Shown here: one piece after another, positions 43,522 through 54,075 of the stretch
How positions within the stretch are numbered: the first letter of the stretch is position 1
How the letters are laid out: each line of letters starts with the position of its first letter
NCBI RefSeq assembly: GCF_000002985.6
Contig: NC_003282.8
Span: forward strand, 4,774,001 to 4,838,000
DNA: 64,000 nt
Direction: 5' to 3'
Source: Caenorhabditis elegans
Lineage: Eukaryota > Nematoda > Chromadorea > Rhabditida > Rhabditidae
Notes under the pieces: generated by a model
What the model saw: the letters and a program-made list of their open reading frames with translations, nothing else
What the model was told of the DNA's origin: nothing
Databases searched by the model: none
Program-made: the position numbers and the translations under genes

Positions 43522-46500
43522 TTACTTGTAATTATTCTTCAACGCCTCGATATCCTCCACAATTCCCAGTGCTCTGTCAATCAGCTCTTTGCAGTTTTCT
43601 TCCTTGTCCTCTGGGTTTCCAAGTGTCCCATCAGAATACATTTTGATGTACAAAGCGATTCCAAACAAGCTAAAGTTTGATGAAAATGGATAGATCAGGG
43701 AGTATTGGTGAAGGAGCTACAAGAAAGTAAATGAATGATGAGAACTGAGTACGAACAACGTATGAAACAGTAGCTTTTGCAAAACTTTTGCAGCTTTCCC
43801 CATCTATAGAATGAAACCAATTTTAATTGTAATAATTACTTCATTTTACATTTTTCTGCCTATTGCCTAAAAGGTTAATGCCAAATTGAATTAGCTTACT
43901 AACCTCTTCCATAGAAAACGGAGCTTTTCCATTAGAGAGCTCTGTGAGAGTTTTATGATAGTGATCCAAATAGTTTTGAGTCATCTTTCTTCGAATTTCT
44001 CTGTTCAATCCCAAAGTAAGTACTCGAATAATATCAAATGCAATTGATCCAATAAATAACATTTGATAATCAATAATTGCTGAAATTTCATCTTTTGCAC
44101 TATCCTTCTTCCATAGCACATTTGTCACGTTCAGATCAGCATGGCAGATTATTCCAGGAAAAGCTGAAACATTGATAATGTTTTTTTTGACAACTGCACA
44201 AATTGCAGATTTTCAATCAAAAATTGAAATCTCTAGCAAGAGTTGTAATATCAACCAACTTCTTCAATCTTAAAAATTTACTGTTTCAAATTTTTCATAA
44301 AATTAATTATTTTTATGGTTCAATCGGTTGTGCCTTGATTTGATGATTAGTTACTTAGCACCAAAAATGTAAACTAATATAGACAAATATTTGCTCTATC
44401 TGGAAATAACTATTATTTGGCTTGGAACAACCGAGAAAATGTTCAAAAATTGTCTGAATGTTGAAAATTGCCGGTGAAAACTGCCGACAATTTTTCAGCA
44501 ATTTTCACCGGCAATTTTTTGAACATTCTGACGATTTTTCTACTAAAATAACAATTATTTTCAAATACAGCAAATATTTTTCTATATTTTATCACTAAAT
44601 TTTAATGAAAACAATTGCGGGAACATGTCCAACCGTTCCCTTTTATAGAATCGGTTGGTTGGCAACCCCTGGGTGGAATAAAAAACTTGCACGGCCAATT
44701 TTTCGATTTATTGACATATTTTCCTTTTTTTTTCGAGGTATGATCATAAAAATTTGTGAACTCAATTTTATTACGTTTTACTTACGAAATCACACAAAAA
44801 TTGCAATAATAAAAAGTTTAGGGAGCAGCAGATACACGCACTGTATTGTAGATTACTTCACATCTATAGTAACTAAACACTTCCATTGATTTGTAATTTA
44901 TATATTTTTTTCTAAATAATTATGCTTAAAATTTTCCCTAGTAATTGAAAAATAAATTCCATCGCCCCCAACTTACCAGAAATAGCGTCCGCAGTTGCTT
45001 TGTTCTTGATAGAATAGTCGAAGGACCATTTGATATTTCGAATTCTGTCATTTCCAAATACTTCCGGTGAGACATTTTCCAATGTCAATGCTTCTTCAAA
45101 CTGAAAAAATGGATATTTAATTTTTTCACAACGAACATAAATACAATAATATACGAAACTGGAGAAATTAGTAAAACTTTAGAACCCGAAACTTTAACTG
45201 TTTCAGCATTAGTATTAATTAAAATAAAATAAAAAACTACAGTGATATAGTAATATTAGCCTGTAGGATTGAAAATAGATGTAAGACTAATGTAAGAATG
45301 TAAACTCAATGTAAGAATGTAACTCCAATGTAAGATTTATGAAGTTTCTTTTTTATTTTATTTTGCCGAACAATATTGATTTTTGGAGTTAGCGTCGTTA
45401 TCTTAAAGACGTAAATTTTCAAATTTTAATTTTTTTGAAATATTTAAGGTTTTCAAGAAGCAGCAAAGAAAACTACAGAAAATATATGTTAATTTACAAA
45501 TCCAAGAATTAAAGCAGTTTTCAGAAGTTTAACAACAAATTGCAGTTTTAGGACCAAAAATCCTGAAAAACCAACCATCATATTCTGCATTCCTTCGGAA
45601 AAAGTCTCTCTACCATGTGCTCCTTCCACAAAACTCTCCACATAACTTTTATCGTCTCGTTTCATCAAAAAACTATGTAATCCAGCGAGAGCTTCCATTA
45701 ATCGAAGAATTTGTTCATGTTTCAATCCAGGAATATGTTCAACTGCAAACACTTTTTCACTAAGATTCTCAGCAACAATTCCTCCAGTTGCTTCTCCATT
45801 GATATCTTCAGTGAAATAGACTTTTGGAAATGGGAAATTCGGAATTGATCCGTATTCAAAGTGCTTGTAGAATAGGTTTTCTTTCTGGAGTTGATTAAAA
45901 AATCAGGTTTTTTGTATAATAATTTTGCTGTTGCAATACATCATTTTGAAACAACGAGTGATTCATTGAAGATAGAACAAGTAGTCTACGGCTTACGATA
46001 TTTTTAAATAAATTAAAAAAAAAAACTAGGTATTAATTTTGCTGTTTCATTATTTTAATTTAAACAAAAAATTAAACTTTAAACGTTGTCAATTTTCTAT
46101 TTCGTAGTAGTACCTACCACTGCCTATTTTCTGTACTTTGTTAATAAAAATAGAGTATCGTCAGTGGTACTAAAATTGAATACATTTATAACACAACTGT
46201 ATGTTATAATTAAACACTTTAAAATTTTAATTTCAGTCAAAATATTGGTAAATTGCCAAAACTTCAAAAAATTTTGACTCTTGAAACAGTTTTAGCAGTG
46301 CAGCAGGTTCAAATCGGTAGGGTGATAAAAAAAAGGTATTATAAAATATAAAACTCACAGAAAACTATTTTTCGGTAAACTTTCAAAATTGTGACAATTG
46401 AAAACTAGGTACTCGACACTCTAAATTGAAAACACCCAAAAAATTTCAAAAACGCCTAATTATAATATTTCATGCTATAAGTAACTATAGGAGTGATTTC

Positions 46501-47074
46501 ACAAGTTTTTTCCATTTAAAGTTTCGCATATGAATTTTGCTGTTTCATTAAATTAATATGAACACACAAATATAGAGCAAGTGTCTGGTGTGGAGTGTGC
46601 GTATTTCTAAAAGTGATGCAATATTAATAGATGATCGTACCTTCGAGTAATACAACAGAACATCGTTTAGATGATTTACTGCGCTTTCGTCTTCACAACG
46701 GAGTACATTTTCACTGATTCGTGGGACCTGAAGTATTAATTTATAATTTGCGGTTGATTTAAGACAATACTGAGACTTTTTTTTGTGAAAATAAAAAAAT
46801 ATCATGTTTCAGATAATTTATATAATCTCTAATATGAACTATAGTCGTTAGTCTCATTTTGCCTTTTTAGCAAAAAACTTACTTTTATAAATACCGACTC
46901 CGGTACTTTGACTCCATCCCCCACCACTTTCAAGTGTGCCACATAGATTTCCGACCAGAAGCTCTTCGCATTTTCAAGTTTCTCGAAGCTTGCGTCGACC
47001 TTCTCATGAAAATTCTCAATCTCCGGAAACGAGCTTTCCACGAGGCGACGGAGTTGTTTCAGCTTGGCTTTCAT
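43522..47074 (-). CDS. CHK kinase-like protein (nematode DUF1679 family)
   Basis: Start Met 47074, stop TAA 43522. Exons read near 47074-46887, 46729-46641, 45883-45583, 45102-44981, 44163-43910 and 43717-43522. The N-terminal lobe has KVDASFEKLENAKSFWSEIY and VPESVFIKV. The mid-region is LEALAGLHSF-like (MEALAGLHSFLMKRDDKS). The catalytic-type loop is HADLNVTNVLWKKD, followed by a metal-binding-type aspartate in IIDYQ. The usual CHK loop is HGDLWxxNxLW, so the Asp and Asn are kept. These proteins resemble choline/aminoglycoside kinases and are nematode- and insect-expanded; some phosphorylate steroid-like small molecules, but the substrate here is unknown. Intron 2 (46640-45884) holds several 21U-RNA cores. 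I recall it as H06H21.8 by position. Confidence 0.85.
43706..43726 (-). ncRNA. Predicted 21U-RNA locus
   Basis: Minus-strand core at 43770-43763. YRNT start with first U at 43726, 37 bases past the core. The 3' end would overlap the last exon of the CHK-like gene. Confidence 0.4.
44324..44344 (+). ncRNA. Predicted 21U-RNA locus
   Basis: Core at 44281-44288 in strongly AT-rich context (TTACTGTTTCAAATTTTT). YRNT starts at 44324 (CAAT, 36 bases) or 44328 (40 bases). Confidence 0.45.
44377..44588. mobile_element. Palindromic element, about 210 bp
   Basis: Outer arms ATAGACAAATATTTGCTCTA and its inverse (AGCAAATATTTTTCTATAT), inner arms TTGCCGGTGAAAA / TTTTCACCGGCAA, centre near 44490. In an intron of the CHK-like gene. 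Confidence 0.7.
45243..45263 (+). ncRNA. Predicted 21U-RNA locus
   Basis: Core at 45198-45205. CAGT start places the first U at 45243, exactly 38 bases past the core. Confidence 0.5.
45285..45340. repeat. Short ATGTAAGA tandem repeat
   Basis: Four to five imperfect copies of AATGTAAGA(ATGTAA) in an intron of the CHK-like gene. Confidence 0.55.
46087..46107 (+). ncRNA. Predicted 21U-RNA locus
   Basis: Core at 46042-46049 (TTTTGCTGTTTCATTATTTT). CGTT start with first U at 46087, 38 bases past the core. Confidence 0.5.
46224..46244 (-). ncRNA. Predicted 21U-RNA locus
   Basis: Minus-strand core at 46289-46282. YRNT start with first U at 46244, 38 bases past the core. Confidence 0.5.
46589..46609 (+). 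ncRNA. Predicted 21U-RNA locus
   Basis: Core at 46540-46547 (TTTTGCTGTTTCATTAAATT). The first acceptable YRNT (TGGT) is at 46589, 42 bases past the core. Confidence 0.4.
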
Positions 47075-48341
47075 TTTCTAAACCTCAAACAAAAAGTTCT
47101 CAGACTCAGAAATAAGAGGGCAAAAAGAGGTGGAATGCGATAAGACTAGAATGGGGAAGAGTCGGAGTTGAAGCTTGAACTAGTGATAAGCGGAGGTTTA
47201 TAGAAAATGCTTTTCTGATGTCTGTCAATCACAAACTACGATCAGAACATTGGTGACACGTGGTTTTGGAATTTAGATGGTAAACGTCTTTTTGATTTTT
47301 TTAAAAACGCATGAAAATTCTTTTATGAAATCGCTGAAATGTCATAAATTCTACTTGTAAAATATTTTTCATATTTCACATAAATAAAGGAATCAGTTCA
47401 GTTCATGTCTCAATACTCATGAGCCAGTGCAATACAATAAAAAAGTCGTTTTGGTTTTTTTTCGAAAGATATTGCGTACGAAAAACTTAAAACAATTTGA
47501 TAATTATCTTGAGACACAACGTTCCTAATTTGATAACAATATGTTTCCGTTTTAATCAAAGAACTGGGTTGGTTAAACTAGACAAATTGTGATCGAAAAA
47601 AGTGGTTGAAATGAATTCTTATATCAAGTTTTTCTGAATCTCGTATCTTAAAGGGCATGGATTTATTCAGATGGGCCTTACCGCACAAAAATGCATAAAA
47701 TGTGTATTTGGTAGCAAGAATTAATTAAGTTTTTCTAAAGTTATTCAATTGTCGAATTTTCATTTGAAAACCGTGTTAAAAAGCGATAATTGTCTTTTTT
47801 CGTGGCGAGACCCATCCAACTATGAGCACTTGATTCAGAGAATTGCAAGCTACAATATTAAAAAAAAACGCAACTAATATGAAAAAAAGTTAAACTAAAA
47901 CCATTGGAATCAAAACCTGAAAATCTTTTATCAAACTGTCTGTGACGTGAAAACTCTCTAAACTCCGCCCTGTCGCAATTCTTAGAGATAGGATACAGAG
48001 AGAAAAATGGGAAACCAAATTTGACATTTTTTGTTATTACCTTGATTGATAAAATATAAAATTTGAAATTGAAAACCGAATGTAAACTGTCAATAATATT
48101 TTGAGAGGAGATAAGAAACAAATTAGTGAATTGTGTTTTGTTTCCTAGCTAAAAAATTGAACAAATAGAGGGAGAACCACCGGAAAATATCATAGATCAA
48201 TAAAAAATAGGCACATCGATCATAGGAATTAGTGTTGGCTTATGGTAATTTCGTGGGGAAATTTGTGACAATGAATAATAAGTATGTTTAAATCCAGTTT
48301 CCACAATCAACTGTAGGAACAAGCTGGAGCAAAAAATCAGC
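47075..48341. other. Intergenic region, no gene seen
   Basis: AT-rich spacer upstream of the CHK-like gene and up to the split tRNA. Open frames here are short and lack exon-like codon use. No strong repeat was noticed. Confidence 0.5.
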
Positions 48342-48370
48342 GGTCTCGTGGTGTAGTGATTATCACATCT
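48342..48370 (+). pseudogene. tRNA-Val(AAC), 5' part, split by transposon
   Basis: GGTCTCG (acceptor 5' strand), TG, the D arm with A box (TGGTGTAGTGATTATCACA) and the first bases of the anticodon stem (TCT). The remainder of the gene starts at 51444. Joined in thought, the two parts have a complete clover leaf; as they stand no tRNA can be made. Confidence 0.88.
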
Positions 48371-48549
48371 CACAGGTAAAGCGCATTTATTAAGCAAAAA
48401 TCGTAATATATGAAAATTATCATTAATCGGTTGTAGACCTCTGACGGTGTTGTGGCTAGCTTGTTGTTTTTCCTCGTTGTGTCTTTCAGCCATTTCCAGC
48501 CAGCAACCATCTCCGCGGAAATCGATTTTCTGGGAAAAAAAATGAATTA

Positions 48550-50080
48550 ATGACTTGAAAATAGTATTTGTATTTTAAAAATATATAAAAGCTCATTTTT
48601 TCAAAAATTCAAAAGTCCTGTAAAATCATATGGAGTCATTCTTTTTTATTTCATAAAACTATTCAGCATAGTCAAAAACACCAGAATCTGTCAATCAAAG
48701 TATAATAGCTTGTACGGAAGTATTTTTTTAAAAATTGATAAAAATATATAAAAGCTGATTTTTTCAAAAATTCAAAAGTCCTGAAAAATCATATGGAGTC
48801 ATTCTTTTTTATTTTATAAAACTCTTCAGCATAGTCAAAAATATCAGAATATGCCAATCAAAGTATAATAGCTTGTACGGAAGTTTTTTTTTAAAAATTG
48901 ATAAAATTATAAAAAAAACTGATTTTTTCATAAATTCAAAAGTCCTGAAAAATCATATGGAGTCATTCTTTTTTATTTCATAAAACTCTTCAGCATAGTC
49001 AAAAATACCAGAATATGTCAATCACAGTATAATAGCTTGTACGGAAGTATTTTTTTAAAAATTGATAATATTATGATAAAGCTGATTTTTTCAAAAATTC
49101 AAAAGTCCTGAAAAATCATATGGAGTCATTCTTAATTATTTCATAAAACTCTTCAGCATAGTCAAAAATACCAGAATCTGTCAATCAAAGTATAATAGCT
49201 TGTACGGGTGTTTTTTTAAAAATTGATAAAAATATATAAAAGCTGATTTTTTCAAAAATTCAAAAGTCCTGAAAAATCATATGGAGTCATTCTTTTTTAT
49301 TTCATAAAACTATTCAGCATAGTCAAAAATACCAGAATCTGTCAATCAAAGTATAATAGCTTGTACGGAAGTATTTTTTTAAAAATTGATAAAAATATAT
49401 AAAAGCTCATTTTTTCAAAAATTCAAAAGTATGGGAAAATCATATGGAGTCATTCTTTTTTATTACATAAAACTGCTCAGCATAGTCAAAAACACCAGAA
49501 TCTGTCAATCAAAGTATAATAGCTTGTACGGAAGTATTTTTTTAAAAATTGATAAAAATATATAAAAGCTGATTTTTTCAAAAATTCAAAAGTCCTGTAA
49601 AATCATATGGAGTCATTCTTTTTTATTTCATAAAACTATTCAGCATAGTCAAAAATACCAGAATCTGTCAATCAAAGTATAATAGCTTGTACGGAAGTAT
49701 TTTTTTAAAAATTGATAAAAATATATAAAAGCTGATTTTTTCAAAAATTCAAAAGTCCTGTAAAATCATATGGAGTCATTCTTTTTTATTTCATAAAACT
49801 ATTCAGCATAGTCAAAAACACCAGAATCTGTCAATCAAAGTATAATAGCTTGTACGGAAGTATTTTTTTAAAAATTGATAAAAATATATAAAAGCTGATT
49901 TTTTCAAAAATTCAAAAGTCCTGTAAAATCATATGGAGTCATTCTTTTTTATTTCATAAAACTCTTAAGCATAGTCAAAATAGCAGCAGATGCCGAACAG
50001 AGTATAATAGCTTGTACGGGTGTTTTTTTTTAATTGATAAAAATATATAAAAGCTGATTTTCAAAAAATTTTTCGGGAAT
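48550..50080. repeat. 163-bp tandem repeat, block A (9 units)
   Basis: The landmark CATATGGAGTCATTC recurs at 48627, 48790, 48954, 49117, 49278, 49441, 49604, 49767 and 49930. Each unit also holds TTCAGCATAGTCAAAAA, CAATCAAAGTATAATAGC and TTGTACGGAAG. The last unit is variant (CTTAAGCATAG, GCCGAACAGAG). Confidence 0.95.
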
Positions 50081-50140
50081 TTGAAATGATTGAATAACAC
50101 ATCTAGCTTGAATAATGTTTAACTAAGTATTTTCCACAGC

Positions 50141-51300
50141 CATTACCAGCCAGCAACCATCTCCGCGGAAATCGATTTCCGGGAAGAAAAATGAATTAAT
50201 GGCTTGAAAATAGTATTTGTATATTAAAAATATATAAAAGCTCATTTTTTCAAAAATTCAAAAGTATGGGAAAATCATATGGAGTCATTCTTTTTTATTT
50301 CATAAAACTATTCAGCATAGTCAAAAATACCAGAATCTGTCAATCAAAGTATAATAGCTTGTACGGAAGTATTTTTTTAAAAATTGATAAAAATATATAA
50401 AAGCTGATTTTTTCAAAAATTCAAAAGTCCTGAAAAATCATATGGAGTCATTCTTTTTTATTTCATAAAACTATTCAGCATAGTCAAAAATACCAGAATC
50501 TGTCAATCAAAGTATAATAGCTTGTACGGAAGTATTTTTTTAAAAATTGATAAAAATATATAAAAGCTCATTTTTTCAAAAATTCAAAAGTATGGGAAAA
50601 TCATATGGAGTCATTCTTTTTTATTACATAAAACTGCTCAGCATAGTCAAAAACACCAGAATCTGTCAATCAAAGTATAATAGCTTGTACGGAAGTATTT
50701 TTTTAAAAATTGATAAAAATATATAAAAGCTGATTTTTTCAAAAATTCAAAAGTCCTGTAAAATCATATGGAGTCATTCTTTTTTATTTCATAAAACTAT
50801 TCAGCATAGTCAAAAATACCAGAATCTGTCAATCAAAGTATAATAGCTTGTACGGAAGTATTTTTTTAAAAATTGATAAAAATATATAAAAGCTGATTTT
50901 TTCAAAAATTCAAAAGTCCTGTAAAATCATATGGAGTCATTCTTTTTTATTTCATAAAACTATTCAGCATAGTCAAAAACACCAGAATCTGTCAATCAAA
51001 GTATAATAGCTTGTACGGAAGTATTTTTTTAAAAATTGATAAAAATATATAAAAGCTGATTTTTTCAAAAATTCAAAAGTCCTGTAAAATCATATGGAGT
51101 CATTCTTTTTTATTTCATAAAACTCTTAAGCATAGTCAAAAATAGCAGCAAATGCCGAACAGAGTATAATAGCTTGTACGGGTGTTTTTTTTTAATTGAT
51201 AAAAATATATAAAAGCTGATTTTCAAAAAAATTTTTCGGAAATTTGAAATGATTGAATAAAACAATCTAGCTGAAATTAATGTTTAACTAAAGTATTTTC
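50141..51300. repeat. 163-bp tandem repeat, block B (6 units) with duplicated flank
   Basis: Landmark at 50276, 50439, 50602, 50765, 50928 and 51091. The lead-in CCAGCCAGCAACCATCTCCG (50147) repeats the one before block A (48497), and both blocks end with the same variant unit and the tail TTTGAAATGATTGAATAA. So a whole array with its flanks was duplicated, and block B has fewer units. Confidence 0.92.
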
Positions 51301-51443
51301 CAAAAAATGTTAAATTGTTCCATCACCGATGTTAGATTTTCCAATAATTAAAAAAAAAATTTTTAGGTGCGACCCATCATTGGCTTTTTAGCGGGCCTTC
51401 ACGTACATTTGGTTAATGTCTCGCTTTTAGCGCTTTACCTGTG

Positions 51444-51489
51444 CTGTCTAACACACAGAAGGTCGGTGGTTCGAGCCCGCCCGAGATCA
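51444..51489 (+). pseudogene. tRNA-Val(AAC), 3' part, split by transposon
   Basis: Begins with the CT target duplication. The rest of the anticodon arm follows, with loop CTAACAC (anticodon AAC) and ACAGA. Then come AGGTC, the T arm GGTGGTTCGAGCCCGCC with its B box, and acceptor strand CGAGATC plus discriminator A. CGAGATC pairs with GGTCTCG at 48342 in all seven positions (one G-U). Confidence 0.88.
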
Positions 51490-51519
51490 GTCAAATGTTT
51501 TATTAAAGAAGAATGAAGT

Positions 51520-53265
51520 TCATTTTTTAACCGGCATGTTCGAAGATGCCGATTCGGTCACCTTGGTCTTCAGCGGCGGGAGCCAAACGAAAAGCTTCGA
51601 GTTCCATTCCGCCGGAATAAAAAATTCTTCAGTTGTGTTGTTGAATCCAACAGCCGGGTCCCTGAATTAGTTGAAGATTTTATCTTAATTTATTTAAAAA
51701 CATACTTTTTGGTAACTTTCGCATCACTCTTCTTCTTCCCAACTTCTCCCGGCCCTTCTTCCTCTTTTAAAATGGGAGCCAACGCTTTTCCATTTTTCAG
51801 AGCTTCAATTCCTTCTACAAAGTATTTACGGACATCTCCACAAAGCAAGTATTGCGGTCGTTCGGCAGTTCTCATAACATTCTGCAATTAAAATAGAAGA
51901 AAAAAAATGTGAGGCAAATAACCAACTGCAAGCTGTCCCCGAACCATATTTTTGATTGGATCCGTATTCGGATACTCAACCAACAATCGAATCCATCCAT
52001 TCGCCTCAAATCCTTCGCGAAATCGTTGACGATTATCTGCCAGAGTGTTGATTGGTTTATCATCAACAGCAATAATAGCTTCACCAATATTCAAACTACA
52101 ATGTGAAACTGAATCCGGAATAGTGTAGTTGACCACCACTTTTCTGTCGACCTGCTGCACGTTCAGACCAAGCTGCAGGTATTTGAATTGGTAGAGAATG
52201 GCCAAATCGATGGTGTGATCCTGTGTGGCTAAGATACCTGAAATTATATGAAAATTACTGTTTCACAATAAGAAACAAATATTCAAACTTACCATTTGGA
52301 ATCTTAGACGTAGACATTCTGTTCTTCAATCTAGCGACCAGAACCGTAATCTTTGTCTCAGATTTTGAGTTCAAAATCTTTCCGACAACAACCTTGAAGT
52401 CTGGATAAAGTGAATGTGGTGCTCTCACAGGTTCAGTTTTCCTTAATAAGGTAAATATTTTTCAAGTTTTCATAACATTTGTCCTTACGGTGTAGTCGTT
52501 GGCTTCCTCTTAACAGTCTTCACATTTGACTGGAGACTTGCTCCACCGGTGGTCTCGTCGACATGCTCTGTCAATTGTTTCTCATCGAATGAGACAGTCG
52601 TACCGTTCACTTGCAAGATGATGTCACCCGGTAGAATTGCTCCTTTGAATGGGCTCGCGTAATGAACACGAGTGACCAACCCATGTCGATTGACGAGTCC
52701 GAGTTGCTGGAAATCAAAAACGTTTTACATAAAGTCATTGATGATGTCGCTTACCGTTATTTTATCCTTCTTTGGGAGCTCAAATGTGGCCTCTACAAGC
52801 ATTTTGTAGCTGTTTGGAACTGGTTCTCCACGCAGAATGACCACATCTTTGACTCGAGCTTCTATCTGAAATACGTGTTTCTAGAATAGAAATAACTTTT
52901 AAAATAAAATTATGTTTCACTACTAGTGTACCATTAAAAAAACCATTAAACCATTAAAAAAAAGAAAGTTTGATTCTATAATAAAATATTCTTTCGAACA
53001 CCCCCGACTGCCTCAATTACTTAGTTCAAGAAATATTGTTCACAATGAAGAAAAATAAATTAATTATTAAAAAAATCTTGAATAAAGTTCAAAAATTATT
53101 ATTCAAATTTCTCACTGTTTCGATTCCAAATCCAACTTCCAAATTCCAAAAAACCCCTCTCACCTCTCCCTTCTTGAATCCGGGCCGCTCCCAAACCGTG
53201 TCTATTCCCTCTGCACCTTCCGGATAGATTTTATATTTGACTGCAGGTGGAATTTCTTGTGGCAT
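51520..53265 (-). CDS. mpz-4: PDZ-domain protein
   Basis: Seven exons from Met 53265 (near 53265-53162, 52869-52755, 52708-52493, 52442-52294, 52239-51930, 51882-51705, 51661-51520). Two PDZ-like modules are visible. The first has QLGLVNRHGLVTRVHYASPF, then KGAILPGDIILQVNGTTVSF. The second has LQLGLNVQQVDRKVVVNYTI, then LNIGEAIIAVDDKPIN, with carboxylate-loop-like LGL in both. A basic spacer (KTVKRKPTTTP) separates them, and the C-terminus (EEEGPGEVGKKK, then FFIPAEWNSKLFVWLPPLK) has no known fold. PDZ modules bind C-terminal peptides of membrane proteins. This is one of the divergent nematode multiple-PDZ proteins. The symbol is from remembered map position. Confidence 0.85.
52258..52265 (+). 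promoter_or_regulatory. 21U-RNA promoter core in PDZ gene intron
   Basis: AAAATTACTGTTTCACAATA is an excellent core context, but no YRNT falls 34-42 bases downstream, so no mature RNA is placed. It may be a chance match. Confidence 0.3.
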
Positions 53266-54075
53266 CTTTTCAAGCTATCAAATGCTTTGAATTGAATTTG
53301 TTTGATACTTGAATTATCGATTGTTGTGAAATAAATTAGAATCGAGAAGAACAATGATAAGAGGGGGTGGGGGGGAGGGAATAAAAAATTAGAGCAATTG
53401 ATCGAACGTGAAGATAAAATATCAAAGGTCAGAATTATTAAATCTTTTTCAACGTGATTTTCTAACTTTTTTTTAGAACTGAACTTATTGAGAATGTTTT
53501 CGGCATAAAACTGCAAAATCGCGTGATTCAAAATCAATCATTTATGTTTTATGTTTTTTCTTGGGACACGATTCGTATGGAATCGTATTAAAATAAATAA
53601 ATAAATAAATCGTTGAAACGTGTGAGTTTGAAAATTACTTACCAACGAAGCAAATTAAATTGTGAAATCCAAACTTTTTCACCAATTTCGAGAAACTATA
53701 GAATTTTTTAAAAACTGTTACTTTGTGTTACCTTTGTTAAAAAAAAGTAATAATAATGTCTTGAAACTGCATTTTTTTTTGAAATTTTTTTCTGCCACTG
53801 CTTGTTTAATTAAATTTTTATAGACACTGATATATTAATCAACAACAAGAATATGAACAATTATTTATTGAATATTTCAAAAATTACACGATTGGAATAC
53901 ATCATAAATTACCCATTTTGATATCAATCACATTATCAGCGATCACCAATTATATAATTACAGCAAATTGAAGAAAAAGAGCAAACAAAACCCAATTGAG
54001 AGCCTAAAACCGGTGCCTACAAGACGGGGAAGAATGTTTGAAAGAAAATCGGAAAATAAATGCAAAAAATGAATT
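53266..54075. other. Intergenic region between the PDZ gene and tat-2
   Basis: Upstream DNA of the PDZ gene and 3' UTR of tat-2. It contains a G-run on the plus strand (GGGGGTGGGGGGGAGGG, 53363-53379) and short TAAA repeats (about 53594). No exon-like frames. Confidence 0.5.

Larger units (their letters stand above)
48371..51443. mobile_element. Non-autonomous DNA transposon, 3073 bp, inserted in tRNA-Val
   Basis: Perfect 14-bp terminal inverted repeats, CACAGGTAAAGCGC at 48371-48384 and GCGCTTTACCTGTG at 51430-51443, flanked by a 2-bp target duplication CT (48369-48370 and 51444-51445). CACAG ends with a 2-bp duplication suggest the CACTA/Mirage (CMC) superfamily, but this is inference. There is no transposase frame. 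Most of the interior is two blocks of a 163-bp tandem repeat, with short unique ends of about 110-170 bp. Confidence 0.85.

Noticed and set aside
48196-48500. 98-codon minus-strand frame at 48197-48493
   Set aside because: It runs through the tRNA 5' half and the end of the transposon and shows no exon-like features.
48540-51250. CRISPR-like array
   Set aside because: The repeats are directly adjacent 163-bp satellite units without spacers, in a eukaryotic transposon.
53202-53540. 111-codon minus-strand frame overlapping the start of the PDZ gene
   Set aside because: Low-complexity and out of frame with the PDZ protein start; it ends in the first coding exon. It is a shadow frame.
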